Below, in pieces: positions 21,346-32,741 of a stretch of DNA of 64,000 nucleotides (its first letter is position 1; every line of letters begins with the position of its first letter). Location: NCBI RefSeq assembly GCF_947172395.1, contig NC_069083.1, forward strand, positions 15,594,501 through 15,658,500. The letters run 5' to 3'. The notes below the pieces were generated by a model. That model was not told where the DNA came from and searched no databases. It worked only from the letters and a program-made list of their open reading frames with translations. Made by a program: the position numbers and the translations under genes. The stretch comes from Bicyclus anynana (lineage: Eukaryota > Arthropoda > Insecta > Lepidoptera > Nymphalidae).

Positions 21346-21530
21346 CTAGCGGGCGCCTACGACTTTGTCCGCCCTTAGACCTACTTAATCCGGCCCTCTT
21401 GGAAAATCCGTTCTCAGTGGACGTCTAGTAACTGTAAACAACCTCCCTGCCAAATTTCATCTTTGTATGTCAAGTGGTTTTCAAGATTTCATGATGCATT
21501 CGAGACCTTTCCCATTTATATATTAAGATA
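21346..21530 (-). mobile_element. Hel-4
   Basis: Begins CTAGCGGGCGCCTACGACTT and contains CTGCCAAATTTCATCTTTGT. It is the reverse complement of the copy at 43560-43736 in block order. 5' end not defined. Confidence 0.6.
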
Positions 21531-22157
21531 CTCAGGTCTACTGTGTCTACTTCTAAGCCAACGAAATCAAAAGATACAGCCGTTTATGCTGCAAATTTTC
21601 GACACTCGTTGATGGAAATCAAAACCTACAGTTACATTTAAAGGAAAAATTGCGTAAAACATATAATAGTAATAATATAATATATAATTTTTACTAATAG
21701 CAAGGATCTTTTGCTCACTTTCTGTTTATTTCTGATTATAAAATTCAATATGAAATATATTGGAATGAAATATATAAACATTACTTTACTCTGGATTAAC
21801 TCACAGGCTACTTCCATCCCGGAAATCATCATCACTATCATCAAGCGGACGAAGTCGCGGTCGTCATATTAGGCATATGAGCTTCAAGTAGTCGTAATTG
21901 CTGATGATGCATTTGTTTTAATGAGTTAGGCTAAGCCATTATTGACAGTTTAGCAATCTAGCAAAAAATATTCTAATAATACCGCCAGCGCCAGCTTTCG
22001 CTGATTCATACCATCCAGCATATATTAGTTTACATTGCTGTCGAACCATTCCGCCGGTCGCTCTTTGAATCACCAAACATAAATAAAGCGCTTTAATAAT
22101 ATCCTTAGGATATTGTAGAAGGGATTGCGAACCTCAAAATTAGCTATGAGTACCACC
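21531..22157. other. Unassigned; one Helitron scrap
   Basis: AGCGGACGAAGTCGCGGTCG at 21844-21863 is an isolated Helitron terminus. The rest is unrecognised. Confidence 0.4.
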
Positions 22158-22376
22158 TTTTTTTTATTAGCTCTTAACTACAATCTCACCTGATGGTAAG
22201 TGATGATGCAGTCTAAGATGGAGCGAGCTAACTTGTTAGGAGGAGGATGAAATTTCACACCCCTTTTCGGTTTCTGCACGACATCGTACCGGAACGCTAA
22301 ATCGCTTGGCGGTACGTCTTTGTCGGTAGGGTGGTAACTAGCCACGGACGAAGCCTCCCACCAGCCAAAAAACTTA
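22158..22376 (-). mobile_element. SINE-1, headless
   Basis: T-rich tail at 22158-22168, full body, and 5' edge CCACCAGCCAAAAAAC, identical in position to the copies at 49521 and 54469. No tRNA head. Confidence 0.9.
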
Positions 22377-22665
22377 GAAAAAAATAAATTCTAATTAAAA
22401 TATAAGTAAATATCTATAAGTAAATTATCTGATATTTTTCACACGAAAACAGGCGAAAACTTTTATGTGTAAGTGTGTATGTTTGTTACTTCTTCTCGTC
22501 ATAAATACTGAACTGAAATCGGTTAGGTCCTAATTTAATTAAGCTAAAGGTAATTTAAATGAATTATACCCTAGATTAGTACACTGCCTAAATAGATCTT
22601 GTTCCGGAAAATCCATCCAGGATATGCGGAAAACTGAAGTTGACGTGGGCAAAGTCACTGGCATC

Positions 22666-22805
22666 CAGTGGTGTGCACCTCATAGACGCAAAAATGCACT
22701 GCCTACCCTGAGAACTAATTAAGATTCTGTATTGGAGAAGGTTTTATATTTTGTACAGTTTGCACGTATAATGCATACTAGTTAAACCCCTTATGCACGC
22801 CACTG
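22666..22805. mobile_element. hAT-like MITE
   Basis: Ends CAGTGGTGTGCAC and GTGCATAAGG-type arm (right end TGCACGCCACTG) form an inverted pair. The flanking octamers CTGGCATC/CTACTATC agree at 5 of 8 positions, compatible with a decayed 8-bp duplication. Related fragments lie at 55197-55310 and 57876-57921. Confidence 0.55.
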
Positions 22806-22888
22806 CTACTATCAGGGCTAGCACACCCCCTCGTGACTAACTAAGTAGCCCACGGCACTTACACAATCAGAAGAAAAATGACTGGCTA

Positions 22889-23071
22889 GTCTGGCAAGTT
22901 CGTTGATAACACTCCCATGATATGCGGGCGACGGGCGGAAAGACTGCGCGGGTGTGAAATTGTGCGTGCGGGGAAGTGACGTGCATCAGTCATGGGTTTT
23001 TTAATTCATCGCTACACGCCCCCTGGCCCGCGAGCTACTTCGGGAGTGTTACAAACGAAGTCGCCAAGCTT
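22889..23071 (+). mobile_element. MITE-X, copy 1
   Basis: Flanked by TA. Ends GTCTGGCAAGTTCGTTGATA and, inverted, AAGCTTGGCGACTTCGTT, continuing to AACACTCCC on both arms. The core is GC-rich (GCGGGCGACGGGCGG). An inverted second copy lies at 39462-39642. Confidence 0.75.
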
Positions 23072-23535
23072 TAGCACATAATTTATTTAATAGCTAGATA
23101 AGCTACTACAATTCTAAAGATAAACATGCCTTTACCTGAGAGATGTCGTCTCAATTTGTGTTATTTCCTCAAACTTAACATTACAATGTGTTGTATATTT
23201 TCTAACATCGTGCGAGATATAATAAACGATGCCATTTGGTGGCACGGTAATAATCGCTCCCATTTGGTGGATATTTCGAGATTCCCTCCTGACATGAAAG
23301 ACAGATTATCCTAAGAAAATACGCTTCTACGTAATAGCTAACGTAGCATCAAAATGGTTTTTCAATTGCTCCGATATTTAAAGATCGTGATGTATCTTTT
23401 TTTTTTACTTTCCATCCGCATTTCGTGATTTATGTGACTATTATCTTTGACTGAAGAAAAGGCGGAGGAGGCATAAAGACAGATAAATGCCACCCCGATA
23501 GAGCCCTAGCACCTAATCACACGTAGGTATACTAT
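23072..23535. other. Unassigned sequence
   Basis: A short direct repeat CATTTGGTGG occurs at 23231-23240 and 23262-23271. Nothing else was seen. Confidence 0.4.
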
Positions 23536-23662
23536 GTGCGCTGTAGCATGGTACGGGTGACAGTGCCTTATGACGTTCATAATACGTATCTACTATTATC
23601 GTGAATCACGACAAACTTTCAAGAGTGAAACGAACTGTCACCCGCACCATGCTATAGCGCAC
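23536..23662 (+). mobile_element. MITE-Y, copy 1
   Basis: Inverted ends GTGCGCTGTAGCATGGTACG and, on the other strand, GTGCGCTATAGCATGGTGCG, both continuing to GGTGACAGT. A decayed inverted copy is at 33545-33668. Confidence 0.8.
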
Positions 23663-23767
23663 AAACTGTAGGTCTGTACCGAGATTGCCACGTCTTATTA
23701 AGATTTTTTCTGCTTGGAAAACGGAGTAATATTTCCAATTTTCAGGCATTTTTTTACAAATTCATGA

Positions 23768-23960
23768 GCAGACCCCCGCGATTTCGTCCCCGTTAGTTTA
23801 TCACAAAATCCGCGAAATTTACAGATTTTTACGGGATAAAAGGCGTTGATCAATAATATCCCATATTTTTCAGTGAAAGTTCCATTAAAATCGGTTCAGC
23901 CGTTAAGAATAGCGGCGGCTTCGCGGTTACACGTTGTTTAGACATGCAAGTTTGACAAAC
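23768..23960 (-). mobile_element. Hel-2-like, diverged
   Basis: GCAGACCCCCGCGATTTCGT, a TTTACGGGATAAAAGGCG block and AAATCGGTTCAGCCGTTAAG show the Hel-2 architecture read on the minus strand. Terminal CTAG lost. Confidence 0.5.
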
Positions 23961-24398
23961 AAACTAACTATCACGTTGAAATCCCAACACGGTATTCCAT
24001 AAGGATTTTCCCCCCTACGGGAAAAAAATGTTATAAACATGATTTATTGTCGTACTACACAAAATTAGTAATTATATGATTGGCATCAATGAAAACATGG
24101 CAGTTGGGTTCTCATGTTTTATTCATCACGCCATCGCGCGAGATGTTTCATTACCTTCGCTTCGTTTCCGATCTCCACGCGAAGGGAAAATCTAATTAAT
24201 CCGGTTCAGTCCTCTAGAAAATCATTTCCAAAACCTCACAAAAACAAGACAAAGGCGACTTTAATTTCAATTAGGTACGGTAAAATTAAAATTTATTAAT
24301 TTAGGCACCTCGTTTATCATAATTTCAGTGTACGTAGTATATTATTTGTTTCTAAACGGCAGATATCGCGACATGCATAGAGTTAGGCTTTTCAGGCC
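23961..24398. other. Unassigned sequence
   Basis: No recognised element. The short frame at 24114-24299 has no domain. Confidence 0.4.
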
Positions 24399-24567
24399 TG
24401 TCCAAGGTGCTAGAATGAAGAACCTGCTCTAGAAAGCACAATGTTGGTCGAACTCCACCAGGTGGATTGACGACATCAGGCGAATGCAGGCGGCTCAGGA
24501 TCGTTATGTTTGGAAGTCCCCACAAAAGGCCTTCTGTGGATGTCCATCGGCTGAGATGATGATGATA
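24399..24567 (+). mobile_element. RTE-1 3' fragment
   Basis: From AAGGTGCTAGAATG through AGAAAGCACAATGTTGGTCG, CCACCAGGTGGATTGACGAC and TGTTTGGAAGTCCCCAC to TGTCCATCGGCTGAGATGAT. 5'-truncated in the KVLEW region. Confidence 0.85.
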
Positions 24568-24718
24568 TGGTGTGGTTTTCCAGTTATCGTAAGATCTGTT
24601 CGATCTGTTAATTATTACTACGATAAAATATTTTTCTAAATTAAAGTTTAACGTGGTGTAACTTTCAGCGTTAATGTCACTGTAATAATATTTAAAAGGA
24701 TAGAAAAACGGTAAGGGC

Positions 24719-24815
24719 ATGAGACAATAGACGGCAAGCGAGTCGACCCGTTTTGCTTTTTAAGCTATTGTGTAGTAGGTCACCTAGGCGCCTGTACAGT
24801 GTATTCAGGTGAGCG
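24719..24815 (-). repeat. Repeat Q, copy 2
   Basis: The reverse complement of this segment matches 7985-8110, including GGCGCCTAGGTGACCTACTA and GCAAAACGGGTCG. Confidence 0.5.
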
Positions 24816-24929
24816 GGTGTTGAGAGAAAACTGCTATTTTATTCCATCACTAAACAAACACATTACTGTGCATCAAAAATAAAACTGGTTACGAAATCAC
24901 CCTTTCTAACACTTTTTAACATGCTTATA

Positions 24930-25190
24930 TTAGCTTTCGTCGCCTTCCCGATAACCTGGATAAATTAATAGTGGTAGGCAAGGTGGAAGGGAAACGACCA
25001 CGCGGCCGATCACCTACCCGCTGGTCTGACCAGGTTAAGTCACTCACTGGACTCCCTGTAACAACAGCCATTAGAAAAGCTGAGGACCGGACTGTGTGGA
25101 GGGGAATCGTTAACAACGCATCGAAGGAACTGCAGTGCGGACACCACCTTCAGCAATGAAGAATGCGACCAAGAAGAGATATTAGCTTCA
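24930..25190 (+). mobile_element. LINE C-terminal fragment (RTE-like)
   Basis: The plus-strand frame at 24971-25159 reads GKRPRGRSPTRWSDQVKSLT, then AEDRTVWRGIV, ending LQCGHHLQQ and a stop. The G(R/K)RPRGRxPTRWxDQ and AxxRxxWRxIV pattern is the C-terminus of a non-LTR reverse transcriptase, distinct from RTE-1 and RTE-2. There is no GAT tail. It ends near the duplicated block at 25191. Confidence 0.65.
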
Positions 25191-25505
25191 CTTGTAACTA
25201 TGTAAGAAAATCAAATCTTGGAATCTTAATTTGTCCCACTTCCCGGTCTTCGATTAGGATCAAATTTTACGCACGCTCAGAGTTCTGATAATAATACATG
25301 ACTAGCTAAGAAACATTATTACAAATCCAATATGGCGGCCTCCCCAATCACTTGTAACTAATGTATGTAAGAAAATCTTGGAATCTTAATTTGACCCACT
25401 TCCGGTTTTTAATTATGGATGAAATTTTGCACACGCTCTGAGTTCTGATGACAAAACATGACTAACTAGGAAACGTCCTTACAAACTTAATATGGCGGCC
25501 ACCCC
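25191..25505 (+). repeat. Tandem duplication, 160-bp unit
   Basis: Unit 1 (25191-25350) and unit 2 (25351-25505) both begin CTTGTAACTA and share GGAATCTTAATTTG, CACTTCC, CACACGCTC-type blocks, GAGTTCTGAT and ATATGGCGGCC. The family is unknown; it may be the 3' region of the preceding LINE. Confidence 0.75.
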
Positions 25506-26147
25506 AAGATGGCGGACTGGCAGTTCGAAATCCACCCCCATTATATGGATATCAAATGAAACGCTTAGCTGTCAGGAATACGAAAAAAATGGTCACGTGG
25601 CTTAAATCCAATATTTGTATTTTTTATTTTTTAGTGCGTACTAAAAGCGTGTTTTTTAGTTTTTAAACTATTTAAAGTAATTGATACAATGTCTCAAAGC
25701 ATTATGATATTGTACCTAGAAGGTACCTAAGTAGGTACATTTTTTCTTTGATTGATTTTCCTTTTCTTTATAAAGAGATAAAGTTGACCTCTACCTCCGA
25801 TTCTGGAGGGTATCGTTTCCAATCTTGTCTAGGGCATACAGCTCATACTTTTCACGTTCCCCGCATAGGTAGAGATTTTGTTATATTATTATTTTAAGGC
25901 CATGATTTCACTCTTATCATCGGGTGGGCCATTGCCTATTCCGTCAGTTAGGAGTATATTTTCTTCAAAAAGAAACTAATACATAATCTCTACAGTACTA
26001 GGTATACAATTAAATTGCCTGTCGCAATCTATCAATTACTTGGGTGATTGATCGATTTAGTAGCTGAGTTTGTTCCTCTTTCGCTAGGAAAATATTACTC
26101 AACATTTTTATCACACACTAATTTTGGCCTGCGATTTGCAAAAAGAC
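25506..26147. other. Unassigned sequence
   Basis: GGATATCAAATGAAACGCTT at 25547 looks repeat-like, but no boundaries were found. Confidence 0.35.
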
Positions 26148-26200
26148 CAGGTCTCCCTCTTTATGAGAGAGGAGAAATGGAGCTGAGACCCATCACGCCG
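26148..26200. repeat. Repeat R fragment
   Basis: TCTCCCTCTTTATGAGAGAG and GGAGCTGAGACCCATCACGC resemble the blocks at 48655-48735 and 54945-55050. Confidence 0.4.
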
Positions 26201-26215
26201 CTGCTGACGCAGCCC

Positions 26216-26332
26216 AGCCCAGAGGGATTCGTTGGATGCAGGTGGCTCAGTATCGTGATGTCTGGAAGTCCCTACAAAAGGCCTATGTCCTGCAGTGGAC
26301 GTCCATCGGCTGTTATGATGATGATGATGATG
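26216..26332 (+). mobile_element. RTE-1 3' end
   Basis: GGATTCGTTGGATGCAGGTG, TCTGGAAGTCCCTACAAAAG and CTGCAGTGGACGTCCATCGG, with tail (ATG)6 to about 26332. Only the last 117 bp of the element remain. Confidence 0.85.
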
Positions 26333-26699
26333 TATCGTCGATCGACACAAGTGGCTTTTTAAGAAAGAAAAATTAGTCCCTTAGTAAAGAAATTTCACGC
26401 GGCCGAAGTCGTGGGTAAAAGTAATATACCGACCTTAGGGCAAGCGACAATCCAATTACCAGATTAGCGCGCTGAAGTCAGGTGAAGTTAACCATATGAA
26501 TATATTAGTATTGCATAATTGATTATCGATATTTCCTGGCATTTTCTTGACCAGATGCATTTAATGTAAGGATTTTTTACCCTATAATGAGGGTTATGCT
26601 CCAGATGTGGTTATAGTAGCTTTACGGGTATTGAAGAGGTGCGTTGATGTGTGAGGGAGCACCAGGAATGCAGAATATTATCACCAATAGTGAGTTGTT

Positions 26700-26995
26700 G
26701 CTTACTGTATCATTGATCCCATGATAAGCTGTTTCGGTTACGGACATTGAGGTTCGAATGCCGGCCCGGGTCAGGCCAACAAAAAAAAACATCGGGATTT
26801 TTCTTACAAGAAAAATCATAATAGCAGCCTGGAGGCAGAAAGTTAGCGGTGCTAGTACACTCCCGTGCCTCGATCTCTCACCGGTCGTGTCGGTCTGCCG
26901 TCCCATCGGACTATGAGAGAGAGGGAATTGAGAGTGCATCGATGCTTGCGCACACTCTTTGCCGCCCCTGTCGAAAATTCTGTCGGGAGTATATA
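26700..26995 (+). mobile_element. SINE-3, near full length
   Basis: B box GAGGTTCGAATGCCGG at about 26747, then GCCCGGGTCAGGCCAACAAA, ATAGCAGCCTGGAGGCAGAA, CGTGCCTCGATC, GGTCGTGTCGGTCTGCCGTC and CATCGGACTATGAGAGAG. The A box is weak. The minus-strand frame at 26622-27011 is a by-product of this repeat. Confidence 0.7.
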
Positions 26996-27084
26996 TAATA
27001 TTGCTAAGCAAAAGTTTTATTGTTAAACGGGTGGTGTTGACTAATGCGTCCGCCTTCTCAGTACTTCAATACATATAAATAAAA

Positions 27085-27330
27085 GTGTCTGTCTATGTTT
27101 TCAGAATAACTGTTAAATGCTTATACTTATTTATACGATGTAACAGACGAACTTGTTTAAAAAGTTTGTCTGTTTGTCTGGGTCAATCGTTGGAACAGCT
27201 GCACTGATTTTAATGGGACTCTCACAAGAGGATAGAGAAAATTATAGACTACTTTTTAACCAGGAAAATTCTTGGTTCACGTAGGATTTGTGAAAAATTA
27301 AATATCCCGCGGACAAAGTGTGGGTTCGCT
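27085..27330 (+). mobile_element. Hel-5, copy
   Basis: Shares TCTGTTTGTCTGGGTC, CAAGAGGATAGAGAAAATTA, GGATTTGTGAAAAATTAAAT and the terminal GTGTGGGTTCGCTAG (A follows instead of T). The 5' end is eroded. Confidence 0.55.
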
Positions 27331-28394
27331 AGACCCTATAAATAATTTAACAATGCGTTTCTCATCTAAGACAAAATTACAAGGGTGTTCTTACTGTATT
27401 TGCTTTTAAAGGAAATGTTTATGTAGACAAAATCCTAAAATACCTATAATCATTTGCAAGCCTGATATCGAATTTCATTCAAGGTGGATCTTAAGCCCTG
27501 GTGAATAAATATCTCAACAAAGCCTGTGTTATCGAAGAATAAGCGGGATTATAGTACATTTTGTATTCATTCCAATGTTTAATACAAAATGGAATACAAA
27601 TTTTATTCCAAAATTATGTATTACTTGATTCCGATTGATACCAATTGCTAACCCTTACCTTTATTTAAGATACCGCACGTCGTCTATACAAAATAGTTGA
27701 ATCAGGTTTTATGGTACAAATGTTGGGAGACGTTTATTAGCAAAATAGTTATTATGGCTTATGATTTTTTTAGGACATCTATCATGAGAAGTGGCGTGAC
27801 AATAATTGATACATAATTGGATGGATAATTGGATATTGAACAATGTTCCGTTGGTATACAGTTGTTACAATATTGGGCTGAATTCCTGAGTTGGGCTATG
27901 ATTATGAATCATATAGGTTTAGGTTGATATAACGTATTAGGTATATCTACGGGATATACCTAAGAGATTTGTCTTTGGCCGCATGCTAGCCCTAAAGCGA
28001 TCGTTATAGCTAATTATAATTTAATAAAAAATAATAAAAAATCTGAAACTCGCAACTGTGACACAATTATTCGACCTTCAGTAATCCTTGACCCACTTAG
28101 CTTGAGTAGCGTGATGGGTATAAACGCCAAATCCCTCTTCCGGTCGAGAGGAACAATTTGCTTTATCTCCAACTATTTAACCGCTCCTAACCTTGTCGTG
28201 TTTTGTAATCTTATTACTATACACGACACATTACACTGTCTTTTGTTTACGCCCACTTTGGTACAATTTAAACATGGTTTCGTCAGACAAAAACATTTTA
28301 CCAATGACTTGTCTTAAGCTAGACACCGCTTGGTTATTTAATATAATGAAATCAACATCAACTTATTTTAATGGCCTACAGACTTACTATATTA
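27331..28394. other. Unassigned AT-rich sequence
   Basis: An inverted pair TTTGTATTCATTCCA/TGGAATACAAA lies at about 27560-27600. The frames at 28102-28417 show no domain. Confidence 0.4.
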
Positions 28395-28560
28395 TATCCA
28401 CGAAGGGTTGTCAGTAGGCATCGAATGACATTTTTTACATAGAATCTAAATTTTGACCAGTTAGCATTAAATGAATAGTGAATACAAAATCACGTGACTT
28501 AAGAATCACGAACAATATTCTAGGTGGTAAATTTCGTATACACACGTTAGTGAATTGAAC
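28395..28560 (-). mobile_element. Repeat P, copy 3
   Basis: The reverse complement aligns with 17790-17938 and is the most complete copy: GGTTCAATTCACTAACGTGT, TACGAAATTTACCACCTAGA, TTCTTAAGTCACGTGAT and CTACTGACAACCCTTCGTGG. Confidence 0.6.
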
Positions 28561-28604
28561 CCTATATTCCAAAGTCACCACAGTTATAAAACATGGAGTT
28601 TTAT

Positions 28605-28735
28605 AACGTAGCTAACACAATATCTCGTAAAGACAAATCGACCAATTGTGAAACGAAAGAGAGACCAATGTTTTTGGTTCAGCGCTATTGGTCACTTTGT
28701 CTTAACGACATAATGTCGTAGGTCGCATGTTAGGC
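28605..28735. mobile_element. MITE-W, copy 3
   Basis: Arms AAGACAAATCGACCAATTGT and GCGCTATTGGTCACTTTGTC are inverted. The centre carries GAAACGAAAGAGAGACC, the complement of the other copies' centre. Confidence 0.6.
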
Positions 28736-29129
28736 CAGCAAGCTTATAATCTCTATTCTAGGAGAGGGATATAGAGTTTAGACCCTCCACGTTACTTGAA
28801 TGTACGATGGCGAGCAAATCATCAATACAATAGTTAGTTGTTTTGACGTTTAATAAACTAACCAATCGTCAATTCATTTGTGGTTATTTTTAAATTTTAT
28901 ACTAAATAATGGTGTTAAGCAAAGTTTTTATTAGTCATTTTAATGATGTGCTTAATTAAGCAACGTGGCGTATAAAAACTACGTGCGTGAGTGGCTGAGG
29001 GTAAACCGCTTATTAATTTCATTATAATGGAAGCCATTCGCGGTATACTTTTAAACATTACCTTTAAGGTTAGGACCGTAAAACAACCGCAAAACCGTAA
29101 AGATCACCACTTAGCAATAAAGCTGCCTT
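28736..29129. other. Unassigned sequence
   Basis: Weak repeat R-like text at 28747-28785 (CTATTCTAGGAGAGGGATAT). Nothing else was recognised. Confidence 0.35.
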
Positions 29130-29362
29130 TGTATTCTAATGCATGTGTCTTACTATGTTTCTGTTACACTTATTACACGCTTTTATATAACTTAGGGACT
29201 TACTAAACTAGTAAGTACGAATCTTGGAACTGAAATAAGTTTAAATTCTAATTTCAGTTCCAAGATTCGTACTTACTAATTTAGTAAGACCCTAAGTTAT
29301 ATAAAAGCGTGTAATAAGTGTAACAGGAACATATAATACGAAAGAAGTTGAATGCATTAGAA
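29130..29362. repeat. Long palindrome, arms about 83 bp
   Basis: The left arm, ending at 29236, and the right arm, starting at 29251, pair over about 83 bp with roughly three mismatches around a 14-base spacer. Weaker pairing (GCATTAGAA..GCAGC) extends to 29130 and 29362. No TIR-type target duplication is visible, so this may be a fold-back duplication instead of a MITE. Confidence 0.85.
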
Positions 29363-29804
29363 GCAGCGGGGTTTGTAACAATACCCACTAAAGATCTAAA
29401 ACAATTGAAATAATCAAGCAAAATACCGAAATCAAGAGAGAAGAGAAATTTACTTCAAAGGTGTACTAGAGGTGAGCGAACTTCCGCCTCCCGAAAACTG
29501 GTATACAATACAGTAATACCACCAAACAATATAATACTCCAAAAATTGTGTTGTACGAAATGTCGCATAAAATCGCAATGAGCGAGCATTACAAACATTT
29601 CGCAGGAAAGGTATTTAAGCAAAATACCAGGCTTCCAAATTTATCCCCCTCGAATTCCACTTGAAACTCTAACTGAAAAAGACCCAATCGTTCGCATGTT
29701 CCAATTGACTGATAGCAACGAATCGGGCTTTATTGGAACTGGTATCAATGGGCGCAACTTTATTCATCGCGAACCAAATTGCCTATTGAACAAATATTAC
29801 GGCT
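29363..29804. other. Unassigned sequence
   Basis: No domain in any frame; no repeat family recognised. Confidence 0.35.
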
Positions 29805-30045
29805 GTGCTCACAAAACGTGGCGAAAGGTAGGATTACCGGGATATCGGTAACTTGGTGCTGATCTAGCAGGTACCTTGCCTGATTTTTAAAAAAAAAAAG
29901 TCATATTATTTTTTGAAGTGATAACTTCATAAGGTAGGGTTAACCGCTTCGTAACGTAACACATTACGGCGCCACTCTGTCGGACTTCCCTTTCTCTCAC
30001 GCGTACAACTGTGCTCACAAAACGTGTCGAAAGGTAGGGATACTA
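29805..30045 (+). repeat. Spaced direct repeat
   Basis: TGTGCTCACAAAACGTG followed by CGAAAGGTAGG occurs at about 29813-29833 and again at 30010-30037, roughly 200 bp apart. Confidence 0.6.
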
Positions 30046-30704
30046 AAAATTACAGCTATAGTATATTCCGGGATACTAGTTAACTTTCGTTACGCAAAGA
30101 TTTCGAAATAGGACTTTGACGAAATGGAATTTTTTAACAGATTTAAAGCAAACCCGGTATTATAATTGCTACATATTATTATCAACAATAGATGTTTATG
30201 TCAAATTAAATAAAAAAAATTAGCTCGATAATACCTATTAGAACTAGTTTAAATACTAACTACTACTAATACTACATTGCTTAATTACGAGTTAATAAAA
30301 GTTTGCACGTTTTGTAGAACTGTTAAAAATTTGCTTTCGTGAAGTGTATGAACCTTGCAAATTCAATTTAGAATACCACAGTGTAGGCACTTTTCAGTTT
30401 TTTTGTTATGCCTATGAGAGAAAAGGCTTACAGTTTATAATAGCTAAAGTTGGGAAAATATTCCAGCAGTGCCGCTTTTGTTCAATTTCATAAGTCTTTC
30501 CGAAATTCTATTCAGGAAACGCTTAAAGAGCTTAAAATGCTTTAATATAATTTTACTTAATATTGAAAGTGAAATATAATGTACTATCTAATACATTGAT
30601 GTATAAGGTGACGTATACATTAATGATCAATTTTTCTGATACATTTACATGCCTTACCATGGCAAGGTAGTGGGTTCTATATATTATTAAGCACATTAAA
30701 TGCA
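30046..30704. other. Unassigned AT-rich sequence
   Basis: Nothing recognised. Confidence 0.4.
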
Positions 30705-30714
30705 GCCAGTATTT

Positions 30715-30790
30715 TGCCACCATTCCACGTGGGCATGATTTGTATAGTTATTAGGATAAGTTAGCTTAAGTTCCATATTGTATTCTTTCA
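30715..30790 (+). mobile_element. LINE-4 tail
   Basis: CCATTCCACGTGGGCATGAT, then GTATAGTTATTAGGATAAGT and AAGTTCCATATTGTATTCTT. A SINE-1 in the opposite orientation follows, tail to tail. Confidence 0.7.
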
Positions 30791-30867
30791 GCACACTTGA
30801 AAAAAGTAATGCCTCGCAAAACCTTTATTTTTTTTTTATTTGACCATTATATTTTTTTAGTTAGTTT

Positions 30868-31182
30868 ACTTTTCAAGTTAGCCCTTGACTACGATCTCAC
30901 CTGATGGTAAGTGATGATGCAATCTAAGATGAAAGCGGGCTAACTTGTTAGGAGTAGTATGTAATCCACACTCCTTTCGGTTTCTACACGACATCGTACC
31001 GGATCGCTAAATCACTTGGCGGTACGTCTTTGCCGGTAGGGTGGTAACTAGCCACGGCCGAAGCCTCCCACCAGCCAGATCTGGACCAATTAAGAAAACC
31101 TCAATCGGCCCAGCCGGGGATCGAACCCAGGACCTCCGTCTTTTAAATCCACCTCGCACACCACTGCGCCACGAAGGCCGTC
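30868..31182 (-). mobile_element. SINE-1, full length with tRNA-like head
   Basis: Minus strand: GTGGCGCAGTGGTGTGCGAG (A box), GGTCCTGGGTTCGATCCCCG (B box), GCTGGGCCGATTGAGGTTTT and the complete body. This is the best-preserved SINE-1 here and a good reference for the headed form. Confidence 0.9.
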
Positions 31183-32105
31183 ATATGACGACTAATTGCC
31201 GCTTGAAACAACAAATGGCATCGAAACAGTTAATGCTAGCCACCCACCTTTCATTATACCTGCAAAGCTAACGGCTTGACATCCAATAAAACTGATACTG
31301 TGTTGGTCGAACGGTTGTATAACTATTAATGTGAGTATTTTTAGGTGATGGAAAGTCCATCGGGTCATCGGGTTAGGAACGCCAGAAATACAATGAGCGA
31401 TTAGCCTTAACCCTTTAACCCTTTAACTTTTCTCGGTCTAGTTTTCGGTCTAGCATTGAACTTAACCACGGGCGCGATCGAACAGGCCGTGAGCCGGCGA
31501 CCTTCGTGTGGTATTTGGTGAATGTTACGTCAAATCGAGCTGTAATGCTGCGGCAATTATAATTCACCCTTTAAAATTAGCCTTGTAAGGAATTTTTGAA
31601 CTTTCACTGAACTGTAACGAGGTTGTGACAGTATGTTGGGTTAAAACCAGTAGTTAGGTATTAAGTTGGTATTTTTTTTATATTTTCAATCATTTTCATT
31701 TCAAACTTTTGTAGAAGCCGAATGACATAACTAACTTTAGATTTAAGGTGTTAAAACTAGATGCCGATGTTTAGGAAAGTAGATACTGACGGCGACGAAA
31801 TTAGGCTTGGGGACGAAAATGCAGAGAGTTAAAACTAGTTTTAATAAAAATAATTTGTATTTTGTAATATGTGGACATTTACATTATACGCAAGTAATTT
31901 ATGGCAGCAAATGTGATAAGAGTCAATTGGTTAATGCATTCCGGTCATTCTTTGTAATGCTTGCAATAGCACAGAAAACATTTGTAGGTATACAGCAATA
32001 ATATTTTTTTTTATTTGATTTAACTTTATTTTTAGCTCTCCACTCTCATCCCATCTGTAGATGAGATAAGTATGGAAATAAGATGTAGCTACTCTATAAC
32101 TCTAC
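31183..32105. other. Unassigned sequence
   Basis: A small tandem, (AACCCTTT)n, lies at 31409-31428. No gene or repeat family was recognised. Confidence 0.4.
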
Positions 32106-32205
32106 CATTAGTGTTTCGAATTCGTATCTATCTCTCTCTATCTATAGTATTGGACAGAGAGATATACCTATAAGTATTACAAACACTAATTCGCTTATAC
32201 CGTCG
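32106..32205. mobile_element. Small MITE-like inverted repeat
   Basis: ATTAGTGTTTCGAATTCGTA with ATCTCTCT on the left faces AGAGAGATATACCTATAAGT with AAACACTAAT on the right, about 35-bp imperfect arms. Confidence 0.55.
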
Positions 32206-32659
32206 AGTAATAAATATATGTTAAAAATAATATAAATACCTGCAATAAATGCCTTACAGCCTGATTAATAACGACGTTATCTATGATTATTTCGCGTTTT
32301 TTAATTCAAGCTATAATAACCACTATTTTTTATGCAGCATCGTAACGAAACCCTAAATTGCTTGGCACCTTTTTGGCACCTTTGCTGCCACGGGAAAGGT
32401 TTAAACCATCACCGAGTCAATCTAGTAAATGTTTTCTTTTTTTATATGTATTTCTCCTAATAATTATATTTTAGCCATTACTTATAAACTTTCATTTCTA
32501 ATTACACGAAAACCTTTTGCTAAGAATGGATACGACAATAGTTCGACGGAACAGACACTTTCACCATAGATGAATATATTATGGTAAAATATAATCTAAA
32601 TTGGGAGTTCATCTCTTGGGCTTTCGTTAAATTCTGTTCAGACTATAAACCTGGTATTA

Positions 32660-32706
32660 AATAAATAAACAAATATTTGCAAATTGCAAATATTTGTTTA
32701 TTTATT
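32660..32706. repeat. Perfect 23-bp-arm palindrome
   Basis: AATAAATAAACAAATATTTG plus CAA, one central A, then the exact reverse complement. It lies 35 bp upstream of the Harbinger element and has no mismatches. Confidence 0.9.
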
Positions 32707-32741
32707 ATATATATGTATATATGTTTATCTTTGCACTCTTA

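Noticed and set aside
26622..27011. 129-codon minus-strand ORF
   Set aside because: It lies over SINE-3, runs opposite to the element and has no domain; it is explained by the repeat.
31409..31428. Telomere-like repeat
   Set aside because: Only two to three CCCTTTAA-like units and not the insect TTAGG motif.
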